Virus record (IMG/VR): IMGVR_UViG_3300006641_000205
Coordinates: 1-22,175 of that record
Source: a virus
Length of the DNA stretch: 22,175 nucleotides
Reading direction: 5' to 3' (one strand)
Shown: one piece after another, positions 1 to 8,000 of the stretch
How the letters are laid out: each line of letters starts with the position of its first letter
Numbering within the stretch: position 1 is the stretch's first letter
Notes under the pieces: generated by a model
What the model saw: only the letters and a program-made list of their open reading frames with translations
What the model was told of the DNA's origin: nothing
Databases searched by the model: none
Position numbers and translations under genes: made by a program

Positions 1-423
1 AACAAGTTCTGGCAACTCTGTGATCTTGCTCTGAGTGAAGATGGCACTGAGAATGAAATTGCTGCTGGATGGTATGCAACAGAAGATGGACACACAACTT
101 CTGTCGCGCATTGGTTAGAAGAAGACGACTTCCGCAAGAACGGTGGAGTGATGAATCATGAAACTGTGGAATCTATCAGCAAGCGTCGTAAGCCATTTAC
201 TGTAGATTACACAGGTTTTGGTTGGGTACTGATTAAGAATGGTGTTTTTGAGAATCTTGAATATCCTTGGTTTGCACCTAAGATGCAAGTCTTTGAGTCT
301 GGTAATGTACAGGATATGTGTGGCGAAGATGTTTCATTCTGTCTTGATGCTAAGGACGCGGGTTTTGAGATCTGGTGCGATCCTCGGATTCGTGTTGGGC
401 ACGAAAAGACTCGTATTATTTGA
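1..423 (+). CDS. Glycosyltransferase-like protein, GT-A type, C-terminal part (5' end outside window)
   Basis: The reading frame is open from base 1 to the TGA at 421-423, giving at least 140 residues, so the true start lies upstream; the ATG at 148 is internal. The segment GEDVSFCLDAKDAGFEIWCD followed by PRIRVGH resembles the C-terminal motif of phage GT-A (family 2-like) glycosyltransferases: an acidic E-D pair, a downstream aromatic/acidic stretch and a histidine that in this fold often helps bind metal or nucleotide. The preceding VDYTGFGWVLI segment and a later YPWF are also common in these proteins. Such enzymes transfer a sugar from an activated donor. In a phage the acceptor could be a virion protein, DNA or host glycan, and nothing here decides which. 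All arginine codons are CGN, unlike the structural genes downstream. Family call moderately sure; substrate unknown. Confidence 0.68.
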   Translation, partial: NKFWQLCDLALSEDGTENEIAAGWYATEDGHTTSVAHWLEEDDFRKNGGVMNHETVESISKRRKPFTVDYTGFGWVLIKNGVFENLEYPWFAPKMQVFESGNVQDMCGEDVSFCLDAKDAGFEIWCDPRIRVGHEKTRII

Positions 424-575
424 TGAACTACAACGTGCTTTATAAAGGACGTAAAATTTATATGAATCTCACTGTAGAAGAGTGCAGTGAGATTCTTCAA
501 GACTTCTCTGAGCGTTTTTACTCAGGTGAAGATATTGATCCAAATGATTTAGAACTGGAGGAAATTTATGGCTAA
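423..575 (+). CDS. Small acidic conserved phage protein (50 aa), function unknown
   Basis: The ATG at 423 shares its A with the TGA of the preceding gene (TGATG), a typical translational-coupling arrangement. I prefer it to an ATG at 375, which would lie deep in the upstream gene. The 50-residue product starts MNYNVLYKGRKIY, continues with an NLTVEECSEILQDFSERFY stretch that could form one amphipathic helix, and ends in an acidic tail (NDLELEEIYG); about twelve residues are D or E. I recall small proteins of this pattern (K-G-[RK]-x-I-Y followed by an N-L-T-x-E-E-C helix) from T4-like cyanophage genomes, where they are listed as hypothetical. There is no obvious Shine-Dalgarno sequence, which fits coupling. 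Its 3' end contains the ribosome binding site and start of the next gene. Confidence 0.75.
   Translation: MNYNVLYKGRKIYMNLTVEECSEILQDFSERFYSGEDIDPNDLELEEIYG
557..561 (+). promoter_or_regulatory. Strong Shine-Dalgarno for the 46-aa gene
   Basis: GGAGG followed by AAA lies inside the 3' end of the 50-aa gene, 6 bases before the ATG at 568. It is one of only two clear ribosome binding sites in the window and fixes the start of a gene too short to be called by length alone. Confidence 0.75.
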
Positions 576-708
576 AGGTGGATCTAATAAGACTATTTTT
601 GAACCAGGCACACCTAAGAAAACTCGTCAAGGACGCTCTCCTCGCACACTACTTAGTGCAACCTCTCGTAATGGACGTAAGAAAAAGTATCGCGGACAAG
701 GTAAATAG
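568..708 (+). CDS. Very small basic conserved phage protein (46 aa), function unknown
   Basis: The ATG at 568 lies 8 bases inside the end of the 50-aa gene in another frame and has a strong ribosome binding site (GGAGG, 557-561). The stop is TAG at 706-708. The 46-residue product has 8 Lys and 6 Arg against one Glu. It contains TPKKTRQGRSPRT, then SATSRNGRKKKYRGQG, with almost no hydrophobic core, so it is probably disordered alone and may bind nucleic acid or an acidic partner. I recall close variants of the T-P-K-K-T-R-Q-G and K-Y-R-G-Q-G signatures in many marine T4-like phages, always unannotated. Its direct linkage to the strongly acidic 50-aa protein is suggestive of a pair, but that is only inference. 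All six Arg codons are CGT or CGC. Confidence 0.82.
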   Translation: MAKGGSNKTIFEPGTPKKTRQGRSPRTLLSATSRNGRKKKYRGQGK

Positions 709-729
709 AAACATATAAGACAATCTCTT

Positions 730-1401
730 ATGTATAATTTAAATGTTTCTGATGAATGGAATTCAATCCATTTGGATGATACATGGGTTTATAATAAGTT
801 GTTTTTAAATCATCGTTTGGGACATCTCTGTGGACCTACAGGGTGCTCTGTTCCACGTTCAGGTAATTATATCGTCCGACCAAGTATTAATTTACTTGGT
901 ATGGGACGATTTTCTCGTATAGAATGGATTGATGACTCAACAGAACACTTTCATCCATCTGAGTTTTGGTGTGAAATCTTTGAAGGAGAGCACTTAAGTG
1001 TTGATTTTTACTTAAAACAACCAAAATTAATTGTACTGGGCGAAAGAGATCTAGATGATCCATTGTACAAGTGGAAAAAATGGTCTAAAATTGATAGAGA
1101 AGTTAAGTTTCCCGATATTTTAAATGATTTAAAGGGAGATTATGAATGGATTAATTGCGAATTCATTGGAAATAAACTAATTGAAGTGCATTTTAGAAGA
1201 AATCCAGACTTTCGTTATGGTAATTCCATAGCAGTTCCTGTTTGGAAAGGTGATAGACCACAAAAAGTAGAAGACTTTACCTTCATCGAAGACAAAGATT
1301 ACCTAAGAAGAGGATTTTTTATTGACTCATGGGATAGCAACCCCGTAAAAAGTTCTGATTTAGCCAATCAGGAGCAAAAAAATGACCAAACAAGTCGATA
1401 A
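730..1401 (+). CDS. Conserved hypothetical phage protein, possible ATP-grasp-like fold (223 aa)
   Basis: No close named relative comes to mind beyond unannotated marine phage proteins. The visible pattern suggests a trimmed ATP-grasp core. NYIVRPSINLLGMG (about residues 47-60) resembles the K/R-P plus glycine-rich nucleotide loop. FWCEIFEGEHLSVDF (about 79-93) resembles the hinge E-x-[FLV]-x-G-x-E-x-S-V-D strand. INCEFIGNKLIEVHFR followed by NPDF (about 141-160) resembles the metal-binding E-x-N-x-R end strand. ATP-grasp enzymes use ATP to join a carboxylate to an amine or thiol, but no substrate can be named. The C-terminal ~25 residues are polar and probably disordered. The ATG at 730 has no clear Shine-Dalgarno, and 21 bases separate it from the upstream stop. 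The last 20 bases overlap the next gene. Gene call sure; fold call tentative. Confidence 0.78.
   Translation: MYNLNVSDEWNSIHLDDTWVYNKLFLNHRLGHLCGPTGCSVPRSGNYIVRPSINLLGMGRFSRIEWIDDSTEHFHPSEFWCEIFEGEHLSVDFYLKQPKLIVLGERDLDDPLYKWKKWSKIDREVKFPDILNDLKGDYEWINCEFIGNKLIEVHFRRNPDFRYGNSIAVPVWKGDRPQKVEDFTFIEDKDYLRRGFFIDSWDSNPVKSSDLANQEQKNDQTSR
1370..1374 (+). promoter_or_regulatory. Shine-Dalgarno for the 84-aa gene
   Basis: AGGAG lies 7 bases before the ATG at 1382, inside the end of the 223-aa gene. It supports the 20-base overlapping start rather than a later in-frame ATG at 1415. Confidence 0.65.
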
Positions 1402-1636
1402 AGACGAAAATTTTATGAAAAATGAGTGGGGAACCTCGTATTTGTCAAGTGAATATGGTTGGGAAAGTAAAATTGAAAAACAAAAGATGCTTCGTGAGAT
1501 CGCAAATGATGAACTAACTCCCAAAAAGCATGATTTTTTTCATCAAAACGAAATTCACTCACAAATTCGTAATGATGAAGACTATGATGATTGGGAATAT
1601 GGAACTGAACCCCTTTACGAATCAAAAAATCCCTAA
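1382..1636 (+). CDS. Hypothetical charged protein (84 aa)
   Basis: I do not recognise this protein. It overlaps the previous gene by 20 bases and starts 7 bases after a good AGGAG. The product is highly charged: the N-terminal half has alternating K and E (IEKQKMLREIANDEL) that could form a helix, and the C-terminal third is acidic and aromatic (NDEDYDDWEYGTEPLYESK). It has no signal peptide, membrane segment or cysteine. It ends just before the candidate late promoter for gp25, so it is probably the last gene of the upstream transcript. It could be a small virion or regulatory protein; nothing decides this. Confidence 0.66.
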   Translation: MTKQVDKDENFMKNEWGTSYLSSEYGWESKIEKQKMLREIANDELTPKKHDFFHQNEIHSQIRNDEDYDDWEYGTEPLYESKNP

Positions 1637-1642
1637 TAAATA
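1635..1642 (+). promoter_or_regulatory. Candidate late promoter upstream of gp25 (AATAAATA)
   Basis: AATAAATA overlaps the stop of the 84-aa gene and sits 21-28 bases before the gp25 ATG. The T4 late promoter is a single -10-like box, TATAAATA, read by the phage late sigma factor with a sliding clamp; cyanophage late promoters are described as NATAAATA. The match is exact to that form, and it lies in one of the few gaps between genes, at the boundary between small unknown genes and baseplate genes. Confidence 0.6.
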
Positions 1643-1662
1643 AGGTAGAATCATAATATTCA

Positions 1663-2064
1663 ATGCCCGTACAGCGCGTTAGTAAGTCATTTAAAGACAT
1701 TAGCATGTCTTTTCAGGTTAATCCTTTAACCTATGACTTAATCGCTCTTACAAATGAAAATGCAATCGCTCGCTCTTTACGTAATCTTGTACTTACTAAC
1801 AGAGGTGATCGATTTTTTGATAATAATCTAGGGTCAAGAGTCAACTCTTTACTTTTTGAATCACTTGACGACATTACTGCCTCATCTGTAAGAGATGAAA
1901 TTGAAAATACTATCAATAATTATGAACCAAGAGTGGAGTTAATATCAGTTGACGCTACGCCAGATTATGATAATGGTGAACTTAATATTACAATTAGATA
2001 CTATATCGTGGGAATTGACGCACAACCACAACAGTTATCATTTGCATTACAGCCGACACGATAA
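1663..2064 (+). CDS. 25: Baseplate wedge subunit gp25 (GPW/gp25 family)
   Basis: The product is 133 residues, against 132 for T4 gp25. Family landmarks are present in order: AIARSLRNLVLTNRGDRFF (about residues 34-52), corresponding to the T4 stretch that ends R-G-S-R-P-F-D; an N-L-G-S-R-V turn; an amphipathic helix; and YEPRVEL at residues 87-93. This contains the E-P-R motif shared by T4 gp25 and the TssE protein of type VI secretion. gp25 binds the gp6/gp7 core and seeds sheath assembly at the inner baseplate. Its TAA shares an A with the ATG of gp6, so the two are coupled, as expected for partners made together. The candidate late promoter at 1635-1642 is the likely transcription signal. 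A weak AAGG lies far upstream of the start. Identification is secure. Confidence 0.95.
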   Translation: MPVQRVSKSFKDISMSFQVNPLTYDLIALTNENAIARSLRNLVLTNRGDRFFDNNLGSRVNSLLFESLDDITASSVRDEIENTINNYEPRVELISVDATPDYDNGELNITIRYYIVGIDAQPQQLSFALQPTR

Positions 2065-4025
2065 TGCCATTAGTTAATTTTACGGATTTAGATTTCGATC
2101 AAATCAAAACATCAATTAAGGATTATCTCAGATCCAACTCAAATTTTACTGATTACGACTTTGAGGGATCTAATTTATCCACAATTATTGATGTGCTTGC
2201 ATATAATACGTATATAACTTCATACAATGCCAATATGGTATCAAATGAAGTTTTCATTGATAGTGCAACTCTGAGAGAAAATGTGGTTTCTCTTGCACGA
2301 AACATAGGATATGTACCAAAATCAAGAAAATCATCTAGAGCAAATGTATCTTTCTTTGTAGATACTTCTGGTTCTGCCTATACGATTAAACCAGAGACTC
2401 TAACACTTAATAAAGGCATCGTTTGCTCAACACTTGCCTTTGGAAATCAAAGTTACACCTTTTCAATTCTAGACGATATAACTGTTCCTGTTGTAGATAA
2501 TGTCGCATCATTTGATAATATTGATGTTTATGAAGGCACTTACATTACTGCAAACTTTACTGTTGATTCATTCAACCCAGATCAGCGATTTATTCTACCA
2601 AACTCCCAAATTGATACTTCTTCAATAAGAGTAATTGTAAAACCAAATACTTTTTCTGATATTAGCAGAAAGTATAGGCAAGCAGATAGTTTATTTAATA
2701 TAACTCCAGAATCTCCAATATTTTTTGCACAAGAAATTGAAGACGAAAGATATGAGTTGATTTTTGGTGATGGAGTATTTGGAACAAAGTTAGAGGCACC
2801 AAATTATATTCAAGTATCATATCTTGTCTCAAGTGGAGAATTAGCGAACGGAATTTCTCAGTTCAATTTTAGCGGAAAAATTACTTCCCCAAGAGAAACA
2901 TTTGCTATTACTTCTGGAATATCATTAATTACAACAAACCAAACCTCTTTTTCTGGAAAAGACATTGAAGGAATAGATTCTATCAAAAAATATGCATCTA
3001 GAATCTATGCATCTCAGAATAGAGCAGTTACTTCTAGAGATTATGAGTCAATAATTCCTAGAATTTATCCAGAAACTGAATCAATCTCAGTATTCGGCGG
3101 AGAAGAGTTAACTCCCCCTCAATTTGGAAAAGTTTTTATAAGCATAAAACCAACAAATGGAACGTACTTATCAAATTTAATTAAGGATAATATAAAAACT
3201 GAAATTAAAAAATACTCTGTAGCAGGAATTATTCCAGAAATTATAGATTTAAAATATCTCTATATTGAACCAACAATTAACGCATATTATAATACAAACC
3301 TAGTATCTTCAGCAAATTCAATTACATCAATTGTTTCTACTAATGTTGAAAGATATGCAAACTCAACAGAACTGAATAAGTTTGGTGCAAGATTTAAATA
3401 TAGCAAATTTTTAAAAGTGATTGATGATAGTAGTGATGCAATGACTTCTAACATTACTACTATTGTTATGAGAAGGGATCTGAGAGTTGCGTTAAATAGT
3501 TTTGCTGAATATGAAATTTGTTTTGGAAATAGATTCCATATTAAAAATGAAAAAGTTCTTAATGTAGAATACTTTGGATTAAATACGAGTGGAATCACTG
3601 AAAACAGTTTTAATATAAAGTCTTCTGGATTTAATGTGAGTGGTATTGTTGGTACAGTTTATCTCTCAGATATACCCAACACGGACAAAAAAACAGGAAC
3701 AATCTTTTTGTTTAGATTAAATTCTCCAACACAACCAGAAATTGTTAGAAAATCTGTTGGAACTATAGATTATATTAAAGGAGAGGTTAAACTATCTCCA
3801 ATTAATATTACAAATACTTCAATTAATAGGGGATTTCCGCTAATTGAAATTTCAGTTTCACCATATTCAAATGATGTAATTGGTCTTCAAGATTTATATT
3901 TACAATTGGATATAACTAAAACAGTTATAAATTCAAAACCAGATCAAATTTCATCGGGATACGATACATCGGGGACTAATTACATAGTTTCTTCCAGTTA
4001 TTCAAACGGACTTTTAGTAAGATAA
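2064..4025 (+). CDS. 6: Baseplate wedge subunit gp6 (baseplate J-like)
   Basis: The product is 653 residues, close to the 660 of T4 gp6. The N-terminus (VNFTDLDFDQIKTSIKDYL) and the following YDFEGSNLSTIIDVLAYNTY are typical of phage gp6/J-like wedge proteins. The central baseplate-J region contains YELIFGDGVFGTKL around residues 229-242 with a nearby YLVSSGELANG. Around residue 326 comes SRDYESIIPRIYPETESISV followed by FGGEE...PPQFGKVFISIKP, a strong gp6 signature. The C-terminal ~200 residues are more variable and beta-rich. In T4, two gp6 copies clamp one gp7 to form each wedge core, and gp6 forms the continuous inner ring. The start overlaps the gp25 stop by one base and there is no Shine-Dalgarno. 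One base separates its stop from the giant gene. Identification is secure. Confidence 0.94.
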   Translation: MPLVNFTDLDFDQIKTSIKDYLRSNSNFTDYDFEGSNLSTIIDVLAYNTYITSYNANMVSNEVFIDSATLRENVVSLARNIGYVPKSRKSSRANVSFFVDTSGSAYTIKPETLTLNKGIVCSTLAFGNQSYTFSILDDITVPVVDNVASFDNIDVYEGTYITANFTVDSFNPDQRFILPNSQIDTSSIRVIVKPNTFSDISRKYRQADSLFNITPESPIFFAQEIEDERYELIFGDGVFGTKLEAPNYIQVSYLVSSGELANGISQFNFSGKITSPRETFAITSGISLITTNQTSFSGKDIEGIDSIKKYASRIYASQNRAVTSRDYESIIPRIYPETESISVFGGEELTPPQFGKVFISIKPTNGTYLSNLIKDNIKTEIKKYSVAGIIPEIIDLKYLYIEPTINAYYNTNLVSSANSITSIVSTNVERYANSTELNKFGARFKYSKFLKVIDDSSDAMTSNITTIVMRRDLRVALNSFAEYEICFGNRFHIKNEKVLNVEYFGLNTSGITENSFNIKSSGFNVSGIVGTVYLSDIPNTDKKTGTIFLFRLNSPTQPEIVRKSVGTIDYIKGEVKLSPINITNTSINRGFPLIEISVSPYSNDVIGLQDLYLQLDITKTVINSKPDQISSGYDTSGTNYIVSSSYSNGLLVR

Positions 4026-4026
4026 A

Positions 4027-5010
4027 ATGATATCAACAGACCTCAAGAGAGTACAAATCCAGGACATAGTTGCAAATCAACTACCCTCCTTTGTGAGAGA
4101 AGATTTTCCTTTGATCACAGAGTTTTTAAAACAGTACTATATTTCACAAGAATATCCAGGAGCTTCTGTTGATCTCATACAAAATATAGATCAATATCTA
4201 AAATTAGAAACCTTAACTGATAATACAGATTCTACTAAATTATCTTCTGCAGTATCATTTAGTGATACTACAATTAATGTTGGATTTGATTTAGCTAATA
4301 ACATTTTAGGAACATATGGATTTCCTGAAAAGTATGGATTGATTAAAATTGATAATGAGATAATATTATATACAAGTAAAACAAACAACAGTTTTATTGG
4401 ATGTGTAAGAGGATTTAGTGGTGTAACTTCATATACGAAAGTAGACGCTACTGATGGGTTGACTTTCTCTACTTCAGAGATTGCAGAGCACTCAGCTAGC
4501 ACTAGTGTTATAAATTTAAGCAATTTACTCTTAAAAGAGTTCTTAACAAAGATCAAATATCAATTTACACCAGGTTTTGAGAATAGAAATCTTGACGCTG
4601 ATGTAAATGAAAGACTTTTTATCTCAAGAGCAAAAGATTTCTATCAAACAAAAGGAACTGACGAGTCATTCAAAATTCTTTTTGGTGCATTATATGGTGA
4701 AAAAGTAGATGTTGTTAAACCAAGAAACTATCTTTTCAGACCATCTGATGCACAATATAGAATCACCAAAGATATTGTTGTAGGTTCGCTATCAGGGAAT
4801 CCCCTGGAATTATTGAATCAAACTCTCTTCCAAGATGAGTATTCAAATTATGACATACAAAAAGCATATGCTTCAGTTACTGATGTAGAAAAACTTTACT
4901 ACGGTGGAAAAGAATATTACAAATTAAGTGTTGATTTTGATTATTCAAAAGATATTACCTTTGATGGTAGCGTATTTGGAGATTTTTCTGTTCATCCAAA
5001 AACAAGAGTA
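4027..5010 (+). other. gp7-like wedge core domain at the N-terminus of the giant protein
   Basis: Residues 1-~328. In T4 gp7 a helical segment is followed by R-S-Y-D-F-Y-S-T-K-G-I-E-A-S-Y-K-F-L-F-K and then a beta segment. Here the order is the same: LLLKEFLTKIKYQFTPGFE, then SRAKDFYQTKGTDESFKILF at 201-220, then GEKVDVVKPRNYLFRPSDAQ. The T4 sequence is from memory, so percent identity cannot be stated. This part probably holds the gp6 clamp contact. Confidence 0.65.
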
Positions 5011-8000
5011 ATAACAAAAGTTTCTGCAGGATCTTCTGTAATTGATGTAGACTCTACTGTAGGATTTCCCCACTCTGGAGAATTAGTAGTAAATTACTCA
5101 GCAACAAATACAGGTATAGTCTCATACACTTCAAAATCAACAAATCAGTTTTTTGGAGTGTCTAATGTAACTTCAGATATTGCATCTGCAACAGATATTA
5201 GGTTAAATGCATATGCATACGGATATGTTGGTGTAGGAACTGCATCTAAGGTTGAAGTTAGAATTGGTTCTGTGCTTTCAAATCTAGAAGTACAAGATCA
5301 GACATATTATTTTTCCAAAAATGATACTGCAACTATCAAATCCCTAGGAATCAAGACTTCTGGACCTAGGGTAGATAGTTGGATTTACAACCTTGCAACC
5401 AAATATGATATTAATTCCATAGCAGTAACTGATATTTCAAGTTTTACTTATAGAGCAACAACTTTTGTAAGAAATAATTTTAAGGTTGGGGACAATTTAT
5501 TCATTATAGATTCTTTTGGAGTTTCCAAAGAATGTTTTGTAAGCGATATTATTAATGACTTCACCTTCTCTATAAAAGGTCAAGGTTTCATTGATACAAA
5601 TAGAGTTGGATACAAGATAGAGAGAAAAATCTTAAAACCACAGGTCAGTTCTTTACTGACAAATTATTCGTATATTTCAAAATATACATCAAATGTTCAG
5701 AATACTTATGTAAAGTTTAATCAGGATGTTTTAGTTGCTGCATCATCTATTCCAAACTATTATAATCAACCATTAAGTTTTTATGATAGAAAGATAACTC
5801 TCAGTGGTTCTTACAGCGGAGAAGTTTTTACAGTTTCAAATGTTTCAGATCATGGATATTATACAGGAGATGCTGTTTACTATTCCCCATTTGTAAAAAC
5901 AGAAATTATAGATGGTAGCACTGTTACAACGACTAGCAAGTTTAGTAACATGCAGGAAGGCATTTATTATGTTAAAAGATTGGTAAATGCAAATCAATTT
6001 AAATTAGCAAGTAGCCAAGCAAATTTATATAACAATAAGTTTATATCAGTTTCCGGTATAGTAACAGCAAATACATTACAGTATGCTAATTTTTATAACA
6101 AAGAACTTCAGCATCAAAATCTATTAAGAGAAATTAAATCACCCAGTGATGAAAGTGGCAACTACACAACCGATCCAGGTAAAACCGGAATTTTGGTGAA
6201 TGGAGTTGAAATTTTAAATTACAAGTCTGAGGATACAATTTATTATGGTTCTTTAAATGATATTATTGTATCTGCAAAGGGTAGTAATTATGATATCATA
6301 AATCCACCCATCCTAGCAATAACCGATAGAGTTGGCACTGGTGCCACTGGAGTCTGTGTCGTAAAAGGATCTTTACAAAAAATAAATCTTATTGATTCTG
6401 GATTTGATTATATCGCAAAACCAATAGTTACTATAACAGGTGGTAATGGATATGGTGCAAAAGCAGATGTAAATACCACCTTTATAGACCATTCAGTTTC
6501 TTTCAATGCAACATCAGAATCTGCTTTCGTAAATCTGTCTGCAGATACGATTGGATTTTCTACATATCACAAATTTAGAAATGCCGAAAAAGTAGTTTAT
6601 AAAACAGATAATCAAACTGCAGTCTCTGGAATTGTTACCGATGCAGTTTATTTTGTCAAAACAATAGATGCATTTACAATCAAACTCTACAATACAGAGT
6701 CTGATGCAATCTCAGGATTGAATACAGTTTCGCTGACAAATTATGGTTCAGGTGTTCATAGAATACAATCTTTTGATAAAAAACAAATTATATCCAATAT
6801 TATTGTTGTCGATCCCGGGACAAATTATGAAAACAAAAAAAGAACAGTAAGTTCCTCAGGAATTAATACGGCATCTAATCAAATTACTATTAGAAATCAC
6901 CAGTACAACTCAGGAGAAGTTGTTACATACTCTTATAACGAAACCCCAATATCTGGATTAAGTTCTTTAACTTCATATATTGTTACCAAAGTTGATGAAG
7001 ATAATTTCAGACTATCAAGTGTTGGTGTGGGATCTATTTCAAAACTTTTCTACTTTAATAATAAACAATATGTCAATTTAGATTCTGTTGGATCAGGAAG
7101 TCACATTTTTAATTATGAACCAATTTCTGTCTCTATAGTTGGTGAGATAGGTGTATCAACTTTTGCAGGTCAAGATTTTTCTGCAAAAATTCAACCAATA
7201 TTCAGAGGATCAATTGAGTCTGTTCAAGTAACAAATCCCGGTGTTGGATATGGAGTTACTGATATATTAAACTATAATAGACAACCAAGTTTCACCTTAT
7301 CAAGTGGATCTTCTGCAGAACTTTTACCAATTATCAATAATGGAAGAATAGTAGAAGTTCTTGTTACTAATGAGGGAAGAGATTATAATTCTCCACCAGA
7401 ACTGATTATTTCTGGTTCTGGTAAGTATGGAAAACTGGTTCCTGTTATAAGTGATGGCAAAATTAAATCAGTAAAAATAGAAAGTCCTGGAATAGGATAT
7501 GAAGAAAAAACTAGAATAACAATTGCACCAAGTGGTAGTGGGGCTTCTTTTAATGCAGATATTCAAAAATGGACAGTTAATTTATTTGAAAAATATCTAA
7601 ACATTATTTCAGACGATGATGGAATTTTGACGAAATCATCAAATGAAGAATTTGGAGTGCAATATTCTCATTTATATGTACCAAGAAAATTAAGGGAGTC
7701 GGTATACGGAAAAGATCAAGACAACCAAGTAAAATATGGAGTTTTTGATTTACAAAAAGTAAATGGAGAAGAAGTATCATCACAATACCATTCACCTATA
7801 ATTGGATGGGCATATGATGGTAATCCAATTTATGGTCCATATGGATTTTCCACAAAAACTGGTGGAAGTGTTCGCACAATGAAGTCTGGTTATGCTGCGA
7901 CAGTAAAACCAAACAGACCTCCATATGCACAGGGATTTTTTGTAGAGGATTTTGAATTTAATAATTCGGGAGATCTTGATGAGCACAATGGTCGTTTTTG

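Noticed and set aside
239-445. A second + strand frame (68 codons) inside the glycosyltransferase gene
   Set aside because: It overlaps the better-supported frame entirely and its product has no recognisable features.
207-500. Antisense 97-codon frame opposite the glycosyltransferase and 50-aa genes
   Set aside because: It lies opposite two convincing genes, has no ribosome binding site or recognisable motif, and would be the only minus-strand gene in a one-direction cluster.
879-900. Perfect 8-bp inverted repeat (ACCAAGTA, 6-base loop, TACTTGGT) as a terminator or regulatory hairpin
   Set aside because: It is inside a coding region, has no T-run after it, and a few such 8-bp hairpins are expected by chance in 22 kb of AT-rich DNA.
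1413-1706. Antisense 97-codon frame opposite the 84-aa gene and the start of gp25
   Set aside because: It crosses the candidate late promoter and gp25; the His/Phe-rich product is what the reverse of an Asp/Glu/Lys-rich frame gives.
5342-5371. Inverted repeat CCCTAGG ... CCTAGGG
   Set aside because: The 7-bp arms are 16 bases apart within the giant gene, with no other regulatory context; chance is adequate.
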